NCBI GenBank assembly: GCA_016928025.1
Contig: JAFGLN010000031.1
Span: forward strand, 39,603 to 103,602
From: Deltaproteobacteria bacterium
GTDB taxonomy: Bacteria; Desulfobacterota; Syntrophia; Syntrophales; JAFGHS01
Length of the DNA: 64,000 nt
Direction of reading: 5' to 3'
Of the stretch, positions 43,696 through 51,578 are shown in pieces. How positions within the stretch are numbered: the stretch's first letter is position 1; each line of letters starts with the position of its first letter. Position numbers and translations under genes: made by a program. The notes beneath the pieces are model-generated. The model was not told where the DNA came from. It ran no database searches and saw only the letters and a list, made by a program, of their open reading frames with translations.

Positions 43696-44895
43696 ATGAA
43701 AAAACATTGGATGTTTATTTTTGTACTTAGTGTTTTGCTGGCGTCTTTCACCACATTCGCATATTGTGCCGAGACGATTTCGATCGGCTATTCAGGACCT
43801 CTAAGCGGAGGTGCGGCGCGATACGGCACCAATAATTTACATGGTATTCAACAGGCGATCGATGAAATCAATGGTGCCGGCGGTATCACGGTTGGCGGTA
43901 AAACTTACACCTTCAAGCTGACCTATCTCGATGACAAATATAAACCCGCCGAAACCGTTTCCAACGTCCGTCGGATGCTGACCACCGTAAGCCCCAAACC
44001 GATCGCTATTTTCTGCCCGCACAGCGGCGGCATTCTGGCCATCGAAAAATTCAACGAGCGCGAAAAAGTTCTCATCCACGGATACACAGACAACGTGGCC
44101 ATCCTTAAGCAGGGCAACAAACTGGTCGTCAAGGCGCCAATGTCGATGGCGTTTTACAATTCCGGACCCGCCGATATGGGGTGGGAGAACGGCTACCGTA
44201 AGGTCGCTTTACTGTGTGGCGCCCACGAAGCGGGGAAAATGGCCGAAAAAATCTTTCAGGTGCAATGGAAAGACAAGGGCGGAGAAGTGACGTCCGTTGA
44301 CAGTATTGATTTCAGAACAGTCACCGATTTCTATCCTTTTTTGACAAAGGCGCTTTCGAAAAACCCGGATTGTATTTTTCTTTACGGTCCGTCCGAGCCC
44401 ACGGCCATGCTGGTTAGTCAGGCCCGTGAACTGGGTTTCAAGGGCGGGTTTCTCCTCGGATCACAGTGTAAACTCGATGAAATGGCCAAGGTGGTGTCAA
44501 TGGAGATTTTGAACAACTCGATCGGCGTCTGCCCGGTCGGCATGATGCCGTTGCCCATGATGCAAAAATACAACAAGAGCTACAGGGACAAATTCGGCGC
44601 CGACGCGATTCCCACCTCTGAGTCCGCTTTCAACTATGAGGTCATGTACATCATCGCCGAGGCTATGAAAAAATCGGGCTCGGTCACGGATACCCAGAAA
44701 ATCAGGAAGGCCATTGGTGATGTGCTTCCGGTCGGCGAGCATGCCATCCGCGGCATCAATAAGGTTACGCCGGAAGGACAGTTCATCTCGGGTTATTTCG
44801 CTATCGCGATCCGTGACAATAAGTTTGTCGACCCCATCAATATCGATCCCGCGCCATGGTATAAAAAATACGGTGCAACCTGGATGGGAGAGTAG
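43696..44895 (+). CDS. branched-chain amino-acid-type ABC transporter substrate-binding protein
   Basis: A 399-residue periplasmic binding protein. A signal peptide (KKHWMFIFVLSVLLASFTTFAYCA) is followed by TISIGYSGPLSGGAARYG, the start of LivK-type ligand-binding domains. EKFNEREKVLIHGYTDN, DIGWENGYRKVAL-like and PSEPTAMLVSQAREL segments continue the two-lobed fold. ATG at 43696 was chosen because AGGGGGGAAAGAATC lies before it, giving a clean signal peptide; the longer frame from 43552 would mask it. It heads a five-gene liv-type set. Ligand could be amino acids or aromatic or organic acids. Confidence 0.9.
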   Translation: MKKHWMFIFVLSVLLASFTTFAYCAETISIGYSGPLSGGAARYGTNNLHGIQQAIDEINGAGGITVGGKTYTFKLTYLDDKYKPAETVSNVRRMLTTVSPKPIAIFCPHSGGILAIEKFNEREKVLIHGYTDNVAILKQGNKLVVKAPMSMAFYNSGPADMGWENGYRKVALLCGAHEAGKMAEKIFQVQWKDKGGEVTSVDSIDFRTVTDFYPFLTKALSKNPDCIFLYGPSEPTAMLVSQARELGFKGGFLLGSQCKLDEMAKVVSMEILNNSIGVCPVGMMPLPMMQKYNKSYRDKFGADAIPTSESAFNYEVMYIIAEAMKKSGSVTDTQKIRKAIGDVLPVGEHAIRGINKVTPEGQFISGYFAIAIRDNKFVDPINIDPAPWYKKYGATWMGE

Positions 44896-44913
44896 CGCTC
44901 CGTTATGAAAAGT

Positions 44914-44950
44914 GGTCCGGCAAGTAAGTCCCGGACTTATTTGCCGGACC
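44914..44950. terminator. 17-bp stem-loop between the binding-protein gene and the permease gene
   Basis: Arms 44914-44930 and 44934-44950 pair over 17 bases with one G-T wobble and a 3-base loop, 18 bases after the stop. No T-run follows. It probably acts as a partial terminator or an mRNA-stabilising stem, so that more binding protein than permease is made (family knowledge from other binding-protein transporters). Confidence 0.7.
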
Positions 44951-45035
44951 CTCATGGATATCCCAAACACTATTCGTATCAGTCAGGCTGTTGATGTTAT
45001 CGTCACCGTTTCCAAGGTGAGCAGGAAGGATTGAC

Positions 45036-45896
45036 ATGGAGCTATTTTTTCAACAGTTATTGAACGGTATTATGCTGGGCAGTGTCTATTCTCTGGTTGC
45101 TCTGGGTTTGACGCTTATCTATGGCATCCTGCATGTGCCCAATTTTGCGCACGGTGTTCTTTATATGCTCGGGGCCTATCTGGCCTATCTTATGGTCAGC
45201 GCGCTGGGATTCAATTTCTGGGTGGCCATGCTTTTGACGATGGTCATTCTGGCCGTCATCGGCATGTTGATTGAGCGGCTTGTCTTTCGGCCCCTTATGG
45301 AAGCACCCCATCTGAACAGTTTCATCGCGGCCATCGGTCTGATTTATATCATCGAAAACGGGGCCCTGATCCTGTGGGGTCCTGATTTTAAAAGGTTCCC
45401 CGCCGTTTATGATCAGCTCTATCACTTTTTGGGAATCACCATAACCCTGCATCGGATCATCATTGTCCTGACCGCCATAAGCTTGATCGTGATCATGCAG
45501 TTGTTTATCAAGAAAACCACCCTGGGCGCGACCATTGTGGCGACGGCTCAGGACAGAATCGGTGCGAGACTTGCGGGCATCAATGTGGAACGGGTTGGTC
45601 TCATTACCTTTGGCATCGGTACGGCTCTGGCGGCGGCGGCGGGGGTGCTGATCGGTCCGATTCTGCTGGTTTATCCCTCCATGGGCTCTGCGCTTATCTT
45701 AAAGGCGTTTGTGATTATTATCCTCGGCGGGATGGGGAGCATCCCCGGCGCCATCATCGGCGGTTTCATTTTGGGCATTATTGAAAGTCTCGGAGGCGGT
45801 TATCTGACGACTCAATATAACGAAGTCCTGGCTTTTGGCGTACTGGTTACGGTACTGGCCATCAGGCCGACGGGGTTATTCGGGAAGGCGCATTAA
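45036..45896 (+). CDS. livH: branched-chain amino-acid ABC transporter permease, LivH type
   Basis: A 286-residue inner-membrane permease with about eight helices. QQLLNGIMLGSVYSLVALGLTLIYGIL is the usual LivH N-terminus, NFAHGVLYMLGAYLAY follows, and near the end GGMGSIPGAIIGGFILGIIESLGG is the EAA-like loop that contacts the ATPase. GAGCAGGAAGG precedes the ATG. It ends 2 bases before livM, so they are co-translated. Together with LivM it forms the membrane channel for the binding protein upstream. Confidence 0.92.
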   Translation: MELFFQQLLNGIMLGSVYSLVALGLTLIYGILHVPNFAHGVLYMLGAYLAYLMVSALGFNFWVAMLLTMVILAVIGMLIERLVFRPLMEAPHLNSFIAAIGLIYIIENGALILWGPDFKRFPAVYDQLYHFLGITITLHRIIIVLTAISLIVIMQLFIKKTTLGATIVATAQDRIGARLAGINVERVGLITFGIGTALAAAAGVLIGPILLVYPSMGSALILKAFVIIILGGMGSIPGAIIGGFILGIIESLGGGYLTTQYNEVLAFGVLVTVLAIRPTGLFGKAH

Positions 45897-45898
45897 TA

Positions 45899-46876
45899 GT
45901 GAAAAAAAATATATTGAAGACATACCTTGTTCCAGCAATTGCCGTTATTGCGGCTTTATTGGTGCCGCTGTTTATCGAAAACAGATATGTCTATCATCTG
46001 CTGATCATGGCTTGTATCTGGGGCATTGCCGCCACGTCGATGAACCTTATCATGGGATATGCAGGGCAGGTAAACCTGGCGCACGGAGCGTTTTTCGGCA
46101 TCGGCGCCTATGCGGCCGGGTTGCTGACTTTAAAGCTCGGATTTTCCTTCTGGGGTGCTCTTCCGTTTGCCTGCATTATCGCTGCAATTTTCGGACTGCT
46201 GGTTGGGTTGCCCGCATTGAGGACCAAAGGGTCCTACTTTGCCATCGGGACGCTGTGTTTCGGTGTTATCGTGACGGTCATCATCGATCGGTGGGATACC
46301 CTTACGGAGGGACAGCGGGGACTCATGGGCATACCCAGTCCGGAAAACATTCCCCTGCCTTTCGGATCAGCGATTACCTTTGAAAACAATATGGTGGCTA
46401 CTTATTATTTGCTTCTGCTCTTTCTTATTTTAACCGTTCTGATCATTTATCGTATTGCCGGTTCGCTGTCCGGCAGGACTTTTAAAGCCGTTAGAGAGAA
46501 TGAAGATCTGGCCGCCTCCATCGGCATCAGCCCTTTTCGGACCAAGTTGATCGCCTTTATCGCCAGTACATTTTTCGCTGGGCTTGCCGGTGCTCTGTAC
46601 GCTTCATATATCGGTTTTTTAAGCCCGGAGATTTCCGATTTTCATGTTACCTTCGAAATTCTGATCTATACCATGATCGGGGGCATCGGGACGATGGCGG
46701 GACCCATTATCGGCGCCATGATCCTGCCCGTGATATCCGAGACGCTACACGCTCTGGCCGCTTATCGTATGGTTGCTTACGGCATACTTCTGGTTATGGT
46801 TATCATTTTTTTCCCTTCGGGCATCGCCGGCGGTATAAAATTGCTCCGGGCTCGATGGGCAAGTTCAAAACAGTAA
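45899..46876 (+). CDS. livM: branched-chain amino-acid ABC transporter permease, LivM type
   Basis: A 325-residue permease with about ten helices. GYAGQVNLAHGAFFGIGAYAAGLL is the LivM N-terminal core, PALRTKGSYFAIGTLCF lies in the middle, and GGIGTMAGPIIGAMILPVISE is the ATPase-contact loop. The annotated start GTG (45899) is 2 bases after the livH stop. The next gene, for the ATPase LivG, begins 17 bases later and is interrupted. The partner with livH and the substrate-binding protein fits a complete importer if the ATPase is made. Confidence 0.92.
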   Translation: MKKNILKTYLVPAIAVIAALLVPLFIENRYVYHLLIMACIWGIAATSMNLIMGYAGQVNLAHGAFFGIGAYAAGLLTLKLGFSFWGALPFACIIAAIFGLLVGLPALRTKGSYFAIGTLCFGVIVTVIIDRWDTLTEGQRGLMGIPSPENIPLPFGSAITFENNMVATYYLLLLFLILTVLIIYRIAGSLSGRTFKAVRENEDLAASIGISPFRTKLIAFIASTFFAGLAGALYASYIGFLSPEISDFHVTFEILIYTMIGGIGTMAGPIIGAMILPVISETLHALAAYRMVAYGILLVMVIIFFPSGIAGGIKLLRARWASSKQ

Positions 46877-46893
46877 AGGAAAGGCGCACGCTT

Positions 46894-47658
46894 ATGCTTT
46901 TCAAAACGGAGGGACTGACAAAAAAATTCGGCGGACTTACCGCTGTCGACGACCTGACCTTCCATATCGATAAGGGCGAGATTGTCAGTGTCATCGGACC
47001 GAACTGAGCGGGCAAGACGACCGTCTTCAATCTGATTACCGGTGTGCATCGCCCCACGGAGGGACGCTATTATTGGCAGGATGAAGATATTACGGGGATG
47101 AAACCGCATAAGGTCGCTAAAAAAGGTATTGCCCGAACTTTTCAGCTTACGACGGTTTTTGCCGAGAAGACGGTTTTTGACAATCTGGTCGTCGGGCATC
47201 ACCTTCGCACCCGAAGCGGCATTTTCGGCGGCATTTTCGGCAGCTTCCGGGAACGTGAAGGCGAACGGCAAAGTTTCCAAAAAGCGGAAGAGATACTTGA
47301 TTTTGTGGAACTGGGTGCCTTCAAGGAAGACCTCGCGGGGAATATTCCCCAGGAGGCCCAGAAAAGGCTCTCCGTTGGGATCGCGCTGACAACCGATCCG
47401 AAACTGTTACTGCTTGATGAACCCACCAGCGGCGTCAATATAGAAGAGGATGACAGCCTGATTCGGATCATCAAGAAGATACGTGATATTGGAATAACCA
47501 TTTGTCTGATCGAACATAAGATGAAAGTGGTGATGGGTATCTCTGACCGGCTGATTGTTCTGAGCTACGGCAGGATGATTGCCGAGGGAGCGCCGGAGAT
47601 CGTGAGTCAGGACGAAAAGGTCATTGAAGCGTATTTGGGGCCTGGTTATGCTGCTTGA
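46894..47658 (+). pseudogene. livG: LivG-type ABC ATPase with an in-frame TGA in the Walker A motif
   Basis: A 255-codon frame encodes FKTEGLTKKFGGLTAVDD... and VSVIGPN, then TGA (47005-47007), then AGKTTVFNLITG. The stop replaces the Gly codon (GGA to TGA) of GPNGAGKTT; otherwise the frame is open to TGA at 47656-47658, with LLLLDEPTSGVN (Walker B) and CLIEHKM (H-loop). The signature region, NIPQEAQKRLSVG, is also unusual for LSGGQ. A GTG at 47044 could restart translation but would lack the P-loop. A point mutation, a sequence error, or readthrough are possible; Sec at this site is unlikely. Length otherwise matches LivG (about 255). Confidence 0.85.
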
Positions 47659-48358
47659 AATCAAAAATATTGATACCTATTATGGCCGCGCAAGGGCCTT
47701 GGAAAATGTGTCGCTTGGTATCGAAGAAAAAAGTCTGGTCACCATATTGGGTGCAAACGGCTCCGGCAAATCGACCCTTTTAAATACGATTTCCGGGATA
47801 CTCAAGCCCGCAAAGGGGACCATGATCTTTGAAGGACAACCGATAAGCAGTCTCAGCACAGATGCCATCGTCAAGCTCGGCATTTCACAATGCCCGGAAG
47901 GCCGCCGTCTTTTCCCGGAAATGACGGTTATGCAAAACCTGAGGCTGGGCGCTTATGTGCGGCGGGCCGACCGCGAAGGCGTTGAAAAGGATGTTGAGCG
48001 TGTCTGCGAATTTTTTCCTGTATTGAGGGAACGAAGGGATCAATTTGCCGGTACGATGAGCGGCGGCGAACAGCAGATGCTTGCCATCGGGCGAGCCCTG
48101 ATGTGCCGTCCCAAGCTGCTCCTTCTCGATGAACCGTCGCTCGGTCTGGCACCGCTGGTGGTGGCCAAAATTTTTGAAGTCATACAGGAGATTAATCAAA
48201 GCGGGACAGCCATTTGCCTGGTCGAGCAGAATGCCTCCATGGCCATCAAGATCGCTTCAAAAGGATATGTTCTGGAAAGCGGTACAATCGTTTTGGCCGG
48301 AACCCGTGAGGAATTGCAGGAAGACCCGAAAGTCAAAAAAGCCTACCTCGGCGTGTAA
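47648..48358 (+). CDS. livF: branched-chain amino-acid ABC transporter ATPase, LivF type
   Basis: A 236-residue ABC ATPase. Walker A is TILGANGSGKSTLLNTISG, the signature GTMSGGEQQMLAIGRAL, Walker B KLLLLDEPSLGLAPLV, and the H-loop CLVEQNASMA. LSGGE-type and DEPSLGLAP wording is typical of LivF. ATG at 47648 overlaps the end of the livG frame by 11 bases, a translational-coupling arrangement that argues the livG frame was read recently. In-frame ATG at 47624 is less likely. It is the last gene of the transporter set and ends convergently with an acyl-CoA dehydrogenase. Confidence 0.93.
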   Translation: MLLEIKNIDTYYGRARALENVSLGIEEKSLVTILGANGSGKSTLLNTISGILKPAKGTMIFEGQPISSLSTDAIVKLGISQCPEGRRLFPEMTVMQNLRLGAYVRRADREGVEKDVERVCEFFPVLRERRDQFAGTMSGGEQQMLAIGRALMCRPKLLLLDEPSLGLAPLVVAKIFEVIQEINQSGTAICLVEQNASMAIKIASKGYVLESGTIVLAGTREELQEDPKVKKAYLGV

Positions 48359-48451
48359 ATCTTTGTGTAGATCTTATCAGGGCTATTTACACCTTCAGCC
48401 GGTTTCTTTGTCGGTTATTCATGAAATCCAAACCCGACTGTGAAAATTATG

Positions 48452-49624
48452 TTAGAGGCTCTCCCCGATCAATTGCCTGAGCAGTTCGTTTGGCCCCAGA
48501 TAGATCTGAACAATCTTTGCGTCCCGCATGTATTTTTCGACGGGATACTCCCGGGAATACCCGTAGGAGCCCATGACCTGAACGCAGTCGGTGGTAACCT
48601 TCATGGCCGCGTTGGTCGCATAGACCTTGGCCATGTCGGAGTAGCGCGCCCGGTGCGGATCGCGCTTCCTGAGTGCCCAGGAGGCCCGGTATACGAGAAG
48701 TCTGGCGGCATCGATCTCCATGGCCATATCAGCAAACATGGCGGAGATGAGGCTATGCTCGATCAGGGGTTTACCGCCGACCACCCTCGATTTGCAGTAG
48801 TTGAGCGCGTAGTCGAAGGCGCCGCGGGCCAGGCCGACGGAAATCATGCCCGCGCCCAGCCGGTTGTAGGCGACGGTCGTCTGCAGGATCCGTTGGCCGT
48901 CACCGATTTTTCCCAGAAGGTTGGTCTTCGGAACCCGGACATCGTCAAAGACGACTTCGCGGTTCTGGTCTTCCGGCATGCCCATCTTCCGTTCGATTTT
49001 CCCGAAAGACAGGCCCGGTGTTCCCTCTTCAACCACGAGGATGCATGATCCTGCATCTTCCTTCCGGGGATCCGTCGTTGCGATGACCACATAGTGCGAG
49101 GCAATGCCGGCGTTGCTCGGCCACATCTTGACGCCGTTGATGACATACTGATTTCCCTCTTCCCGCACCATGGTTTTTACCGTCCGGAGTTTCATCCGGG
49201 GATCTTCGATATCGGCTCCCGAGGCCGGTTCGGTCATGCAGATACACCCCAGGTTCGCCTTTTCGCGGGAGCTGAGGGGACGGAGAAACCGTTCTCGCTG
49301 CTCCTCGTTGGCGGCGATGACGATGGGTGTCTGGGCAAACCACGTATCCCCGATGACACAGGCAACACCTCCGTTTACGGCCGCCAGTTCCTCGATAACG
49401 GCCATGATCGTCATGCCGTCGGCCCCTGATCCGCCGTATTTCGGGTCTATGGGGAGGCCCATAAAACCCAGGGCCGCCGCCTTTTTCAACACCTCCGACA
49501 TCAGCGCGTGGGTGTTCCAGTCATCGTCGAATTTGCCGTTCAGGGGCCTGACCTCGTTTTCGGCAAAATCCCTGGCGGCTTTCTGAAACGCTTTTCTGTC
49601 TTCCGATAACTCAAAGCTGTACAT
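48452..49624 (-). CDS. acyl-CoA dehydrogenase lacking the usual catalytic glutamate
   Basis: A 390-residue acyl-CoA dehydrogenase. Typical segments are CICMTEPASGADIEDP (FAD contact), INGVKMWPSNAGIASHYVV, FDDVRVPKTNLLG and QVMGSYGYSREYPVEKYMRDAK. The C-terminal IYEGTSQ motif reads QIYLGPNELLRQ: Leu376 sits at the place of Glu376. The alternative Glu of isovaleryl-CoA and long-chain enzymes also appears to be absent (YNRLGAG). The base may be another residue (Glu380 is close) or the reaction may differ. GGAGG lies before the ATG at 49624, inside the truncated channel frame. Confidence 0.88.
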   Translation of the reverse strand: MYSFELSEDRKAFQKAARDFAENEVRPLNGKFDDDWNTHALMSEVLKKAAALGFMGLPIDPKYGGSGADGMTIMAVIEELAAVNGGVACVIGDTWFAQTPIVIAANEEQRERFLRPLSSREKANLGCICMTEPASGADIEDPRMKLRTVKTMVREEGNQYVINGVKMWPSNAGIASHYVVIATTDPRKEDAGSCILVVEEGTPGLSFGKIERKMGMPEDQNREVVFDDVRVPKTNLLGKIGDGQRILQTTVAYNRLGAGMISVGLARGAFDYALNYCKSRVVGGKPLIEHSLISAMFADMAMEIDAARLLVYRASWALRKRDPHRARYSDMAKVYATNAAMKVTTDCVQVMGSYGYSREYPVEKYMRDAKIVQIYLGPNELLRQLIGESL

Positions 49625-49842
49625 GGATATTCCTCCTTTCTGGCTTTCACTTCCGTGTTGAAAATGATGACAATATCAATACAAAAGATGATTATTATCA
49701 ACCAGTAAACAAAATCGGTCGGATGCTGTCCCGACACCATCCGATACGGGATGACGAGGCCGGAAATGAAAACGGCAATGATGATCAAAAGGTCCCAGAC
49801 AATTTTCATTCCGCTGTTGTAGGAGATTAAGGCCGGCCTCAT
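49540..49842 (-). pseudogene. truncated voltage-gated ion-channel N-terminus
   Basis: A 100-codon frame. Residues 1-72 contain two hydrophobic helices (WDLLIIIAVFISGLVIP and FVYWLIIIIFCIDIVIIF) followed by NTEVKARKEEY, which resembles helices S1-S2 of voltage- or cyclic-nucleotide-gated cation channels. From residue 73 the frame runs out of phase through the start of the acyl-CoA dehydrogenase, so the channel is cut at that point. AAGGAGCCATAAG precedes the ATG and a promoter lies at 49949-49978, so the fragment may still be translated. The deletion or insertion could have placed the dehydrogenase under the channel's promoter. Confidence 0.5.
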
Positions 49843-49873
49843 ATCTTATGGCTCCTTGTAGGGGCTGTCGTTG

Positions 49874-49954
49874 ATGGATAAGGACTTCCTTTTTTGCCGG
49901 GAAGTATATTTTGAGCTGAATGGACAAGAACTTCTTTTTTGCTGTGGAAGTATA
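49874..49954. repeat. pair of imperfect direct repeats upstream of the channel fragment
   Basis: Two copies, starting at 49874 and 49920 (46-base period), share ATGGA-AAG-ACTTC-TTTTTTGC and GGAAGTATA. The second copy contains the -10 box of the promoter at 49949-49978. It may be a duplicated promoter segment. Confidence 0.55.
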
Positions 49955-49978
49955 GGGAGGGAAAATAAGATAAGTCAA
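49949..49978 (-). promoter_or_regulatory. candidate sigma70 promoter for the channel fragment/acyl-CoA dehydrogenase
   Basis: On the minus strand TTGACT (49978-49973) is followed after 18 bases by TATACT (49954-49949). The first start codon downstream is at 49842, and the dehydrogenase start at 49624. Confidence 0.55.
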
Positions 49979-50021
49979 GGGGATTTTTAGGGCAAATAAC
50001 TTGGTATTTAACCTATAGAAC

Positions 50022-51353
50022 TTATTCAATCACGTGAAGCATCCCGTCCGTTGTTCGGGCGAAGAGCCTGCCGGTGGCATAGACCAGATCCCCTTTGAGC
50101 GGAGCCGCCAGGTGAAATGTCCAGTGGATTTGTCCGGTACGGCGGTCCACGCCATAAATGGTACCGGCTTGGGTCCCGAAGTAAACCCCGTCTTCCGTCA
50201 GCAGGGGAGCCGTCGTGATGCCTTCCCCTGTCCGGATATTCCATACGGGGTTTCCCGTGCGGGCATCGAGGGCGTAAAAGCATCCCCGGCTGTCTCCGAG
50301 AAAGAGATGTTTGCCGCCGCCGGCAGGAGCAGATACAAACCGGGCTTTCCTGCCCTGGGGAGCCGTTTGCCAGAGGGTTCCCGCCTGCAGGGGAGGCGGA
50401 GGTAAAGGGATTCCCATGATCCAAAGCTGTATCCAGATGTTATGGATGGACCGGGTCCATGGCCTCTGTCGCGCCTTATGCTTCAAGGCTGTAAGTCTTC
50501 CGTCCTCGGTGACGACGTAAACGGTATCGGCTGTGACGACCGGCGCATCGATAATCGGACGAGGCAGAACGAACTCCAGCCGCCGGGCGCCGGTTCGGGC
50601 GCCCAGGCTGTATAGTTTGTTACTGTGGGAAGCCGTATAGATAATACCGTCACGGATCGCCGGCGCGTAAGCGACATCTCCATCGATGGGAACTTTCCAG
50701 ACGACCTTGCCGCTTTTGGCGTCCAGGGCATACAGGTATCCGTCCGCGGAGCCGATATGCACAAGGCCGCCGACAACCTGTGGTGAACAATTGACGAAGT
50801 TTCCCGCCGTAGACGTCCACTTTATTTGCCCGGAGAGGCGATCCAGCGCTATGATCCGGCCGTCCAGTAAACCGAAAAACAGAAAGTCGCCGGCAACGGC
50901 CGGGGAAGAACTCACCGGTCCGATCATGGGAAACGTCCAGATGCTTTCGCCGTTTTCAGCATTGAGCGCGATCACCTCGTAATTTCCGCCCACATAAACG
51001 ATGCCCTCAGCGACGGCCGGTGATGAGTCGGCCATGTCGGATTGCCGATAGGACCACAGGACGTCGCCTTTCAGTTCAACCTTTTCGCCGACGAAACGCT
51101 GGTGCGCGGGTGTCTGGGCGTAAGTGCCCCAGTTCCCCGGTCGATCGACGGTTTCAAGGTTGGAGGAGGGACGATAAAAAAGGAGTTGGGGATTGGGGAT
51201 ATAAGGGCTTTTCAGCAGTTCGTAGGCGGCGAACAGCAGTATGAGCAGAACCGTGCACCAGAACAGCCAGTACGTGCTCCTGGCCGCCTGGCCCCGCGGC
51301 TGGGTCATCCAGTCCCGATACCATTTTGTTTTGGTATGATTATCGTTTGCCAT
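50022..51353 (-). CDS. membrane-anchored PQQ-like beta-propeller protein (BamB-like)
   Basis: A 443-residue protein. A single transmembrane helix at about 27-47 (YWLFWCTVLLILLFAAYEL) is followed by tandem PQQ/PQQ-like propeller blades: GIVYVGGNYEVIALNAENGESIWTF, GDFLFFGLLDGRIIALDRLSGQIKWT, GLVHIGSADGYLYALDAKSGKVVWKV and similar repeats to the end (locations). About seven blades give a BamB-like propeller, here anchored and probably facing the periplasm. No quinoprotein catalytic residues are clear, so a scaffold or ligand-binding role is more likely than dehydrogenase activity. It stands alone. Confidence 0.86.
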   Translation of the reverse strand: MANDNHTKTKWYRDWMTQPRGQAARSTYWLFWCTVLLILLFAAYELLKSPYIPNPQLLFYRPSSNLETVDRPGNWGTYAQTPAHQRFVGEKVELKGDVLWSYRQSDMADSSPAVAEGIVYVGGNYEVIALNAENGESIWTFPMIGPVSSSPAVAGDFLFFGLLDGRIIALDRLSGQIKWTSTAGNFVNCSPQVVGGLVHIGSADGYLYALDAKSGKVVWKVPIDGDVAYAPAIRDGIIYTASHSNKLYSLGARTGARRLEFVLPRPIIDAPVVTADTVYVVTEDGRLTALKHKARQRPWTRSIHNIWIQLWIMGIPLPPPPLQAGTLWQTAPQGRKARFVSAPAGGGKHLFLGDSRGCFYALDARTGNPVWNIRTGEGITTAPLLTEDGVYFGTQAGTIYGVDRRTGQIHWTFHLAAPLKGDLVYATGRLFARTTDGMLHVIE

Positions 51354-51578
51354 AAAGGTTACTTTCTCCCGGATGAGCCGGCTTATCCTGCTGACAGGTC
51401 TTGCCGGATTGTTTGATCTTTTTTGCCGCTTTGATCAACCCGAAAAAACGATCGTCCTTAGAAAGATTAATGTCATCATAATATATTTTCACTGTAAAAG
51501 AAAAAGTTGATGGCAGCGGTTTTATGGCTTATGTCCGGTCAAGTGTTTCTTCACTCTTTAAGAAATGGTCCGTTCGTT

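Noticed and set aside
46894..47658. Selenocysteine reading of the TGA in livG
   Set aside because: The codon replaces an invariant Walker A glycine; selenocysteine has no role there and no SECIS-like stem was recognised just after the codon. Mutation or sequence error is simpler.
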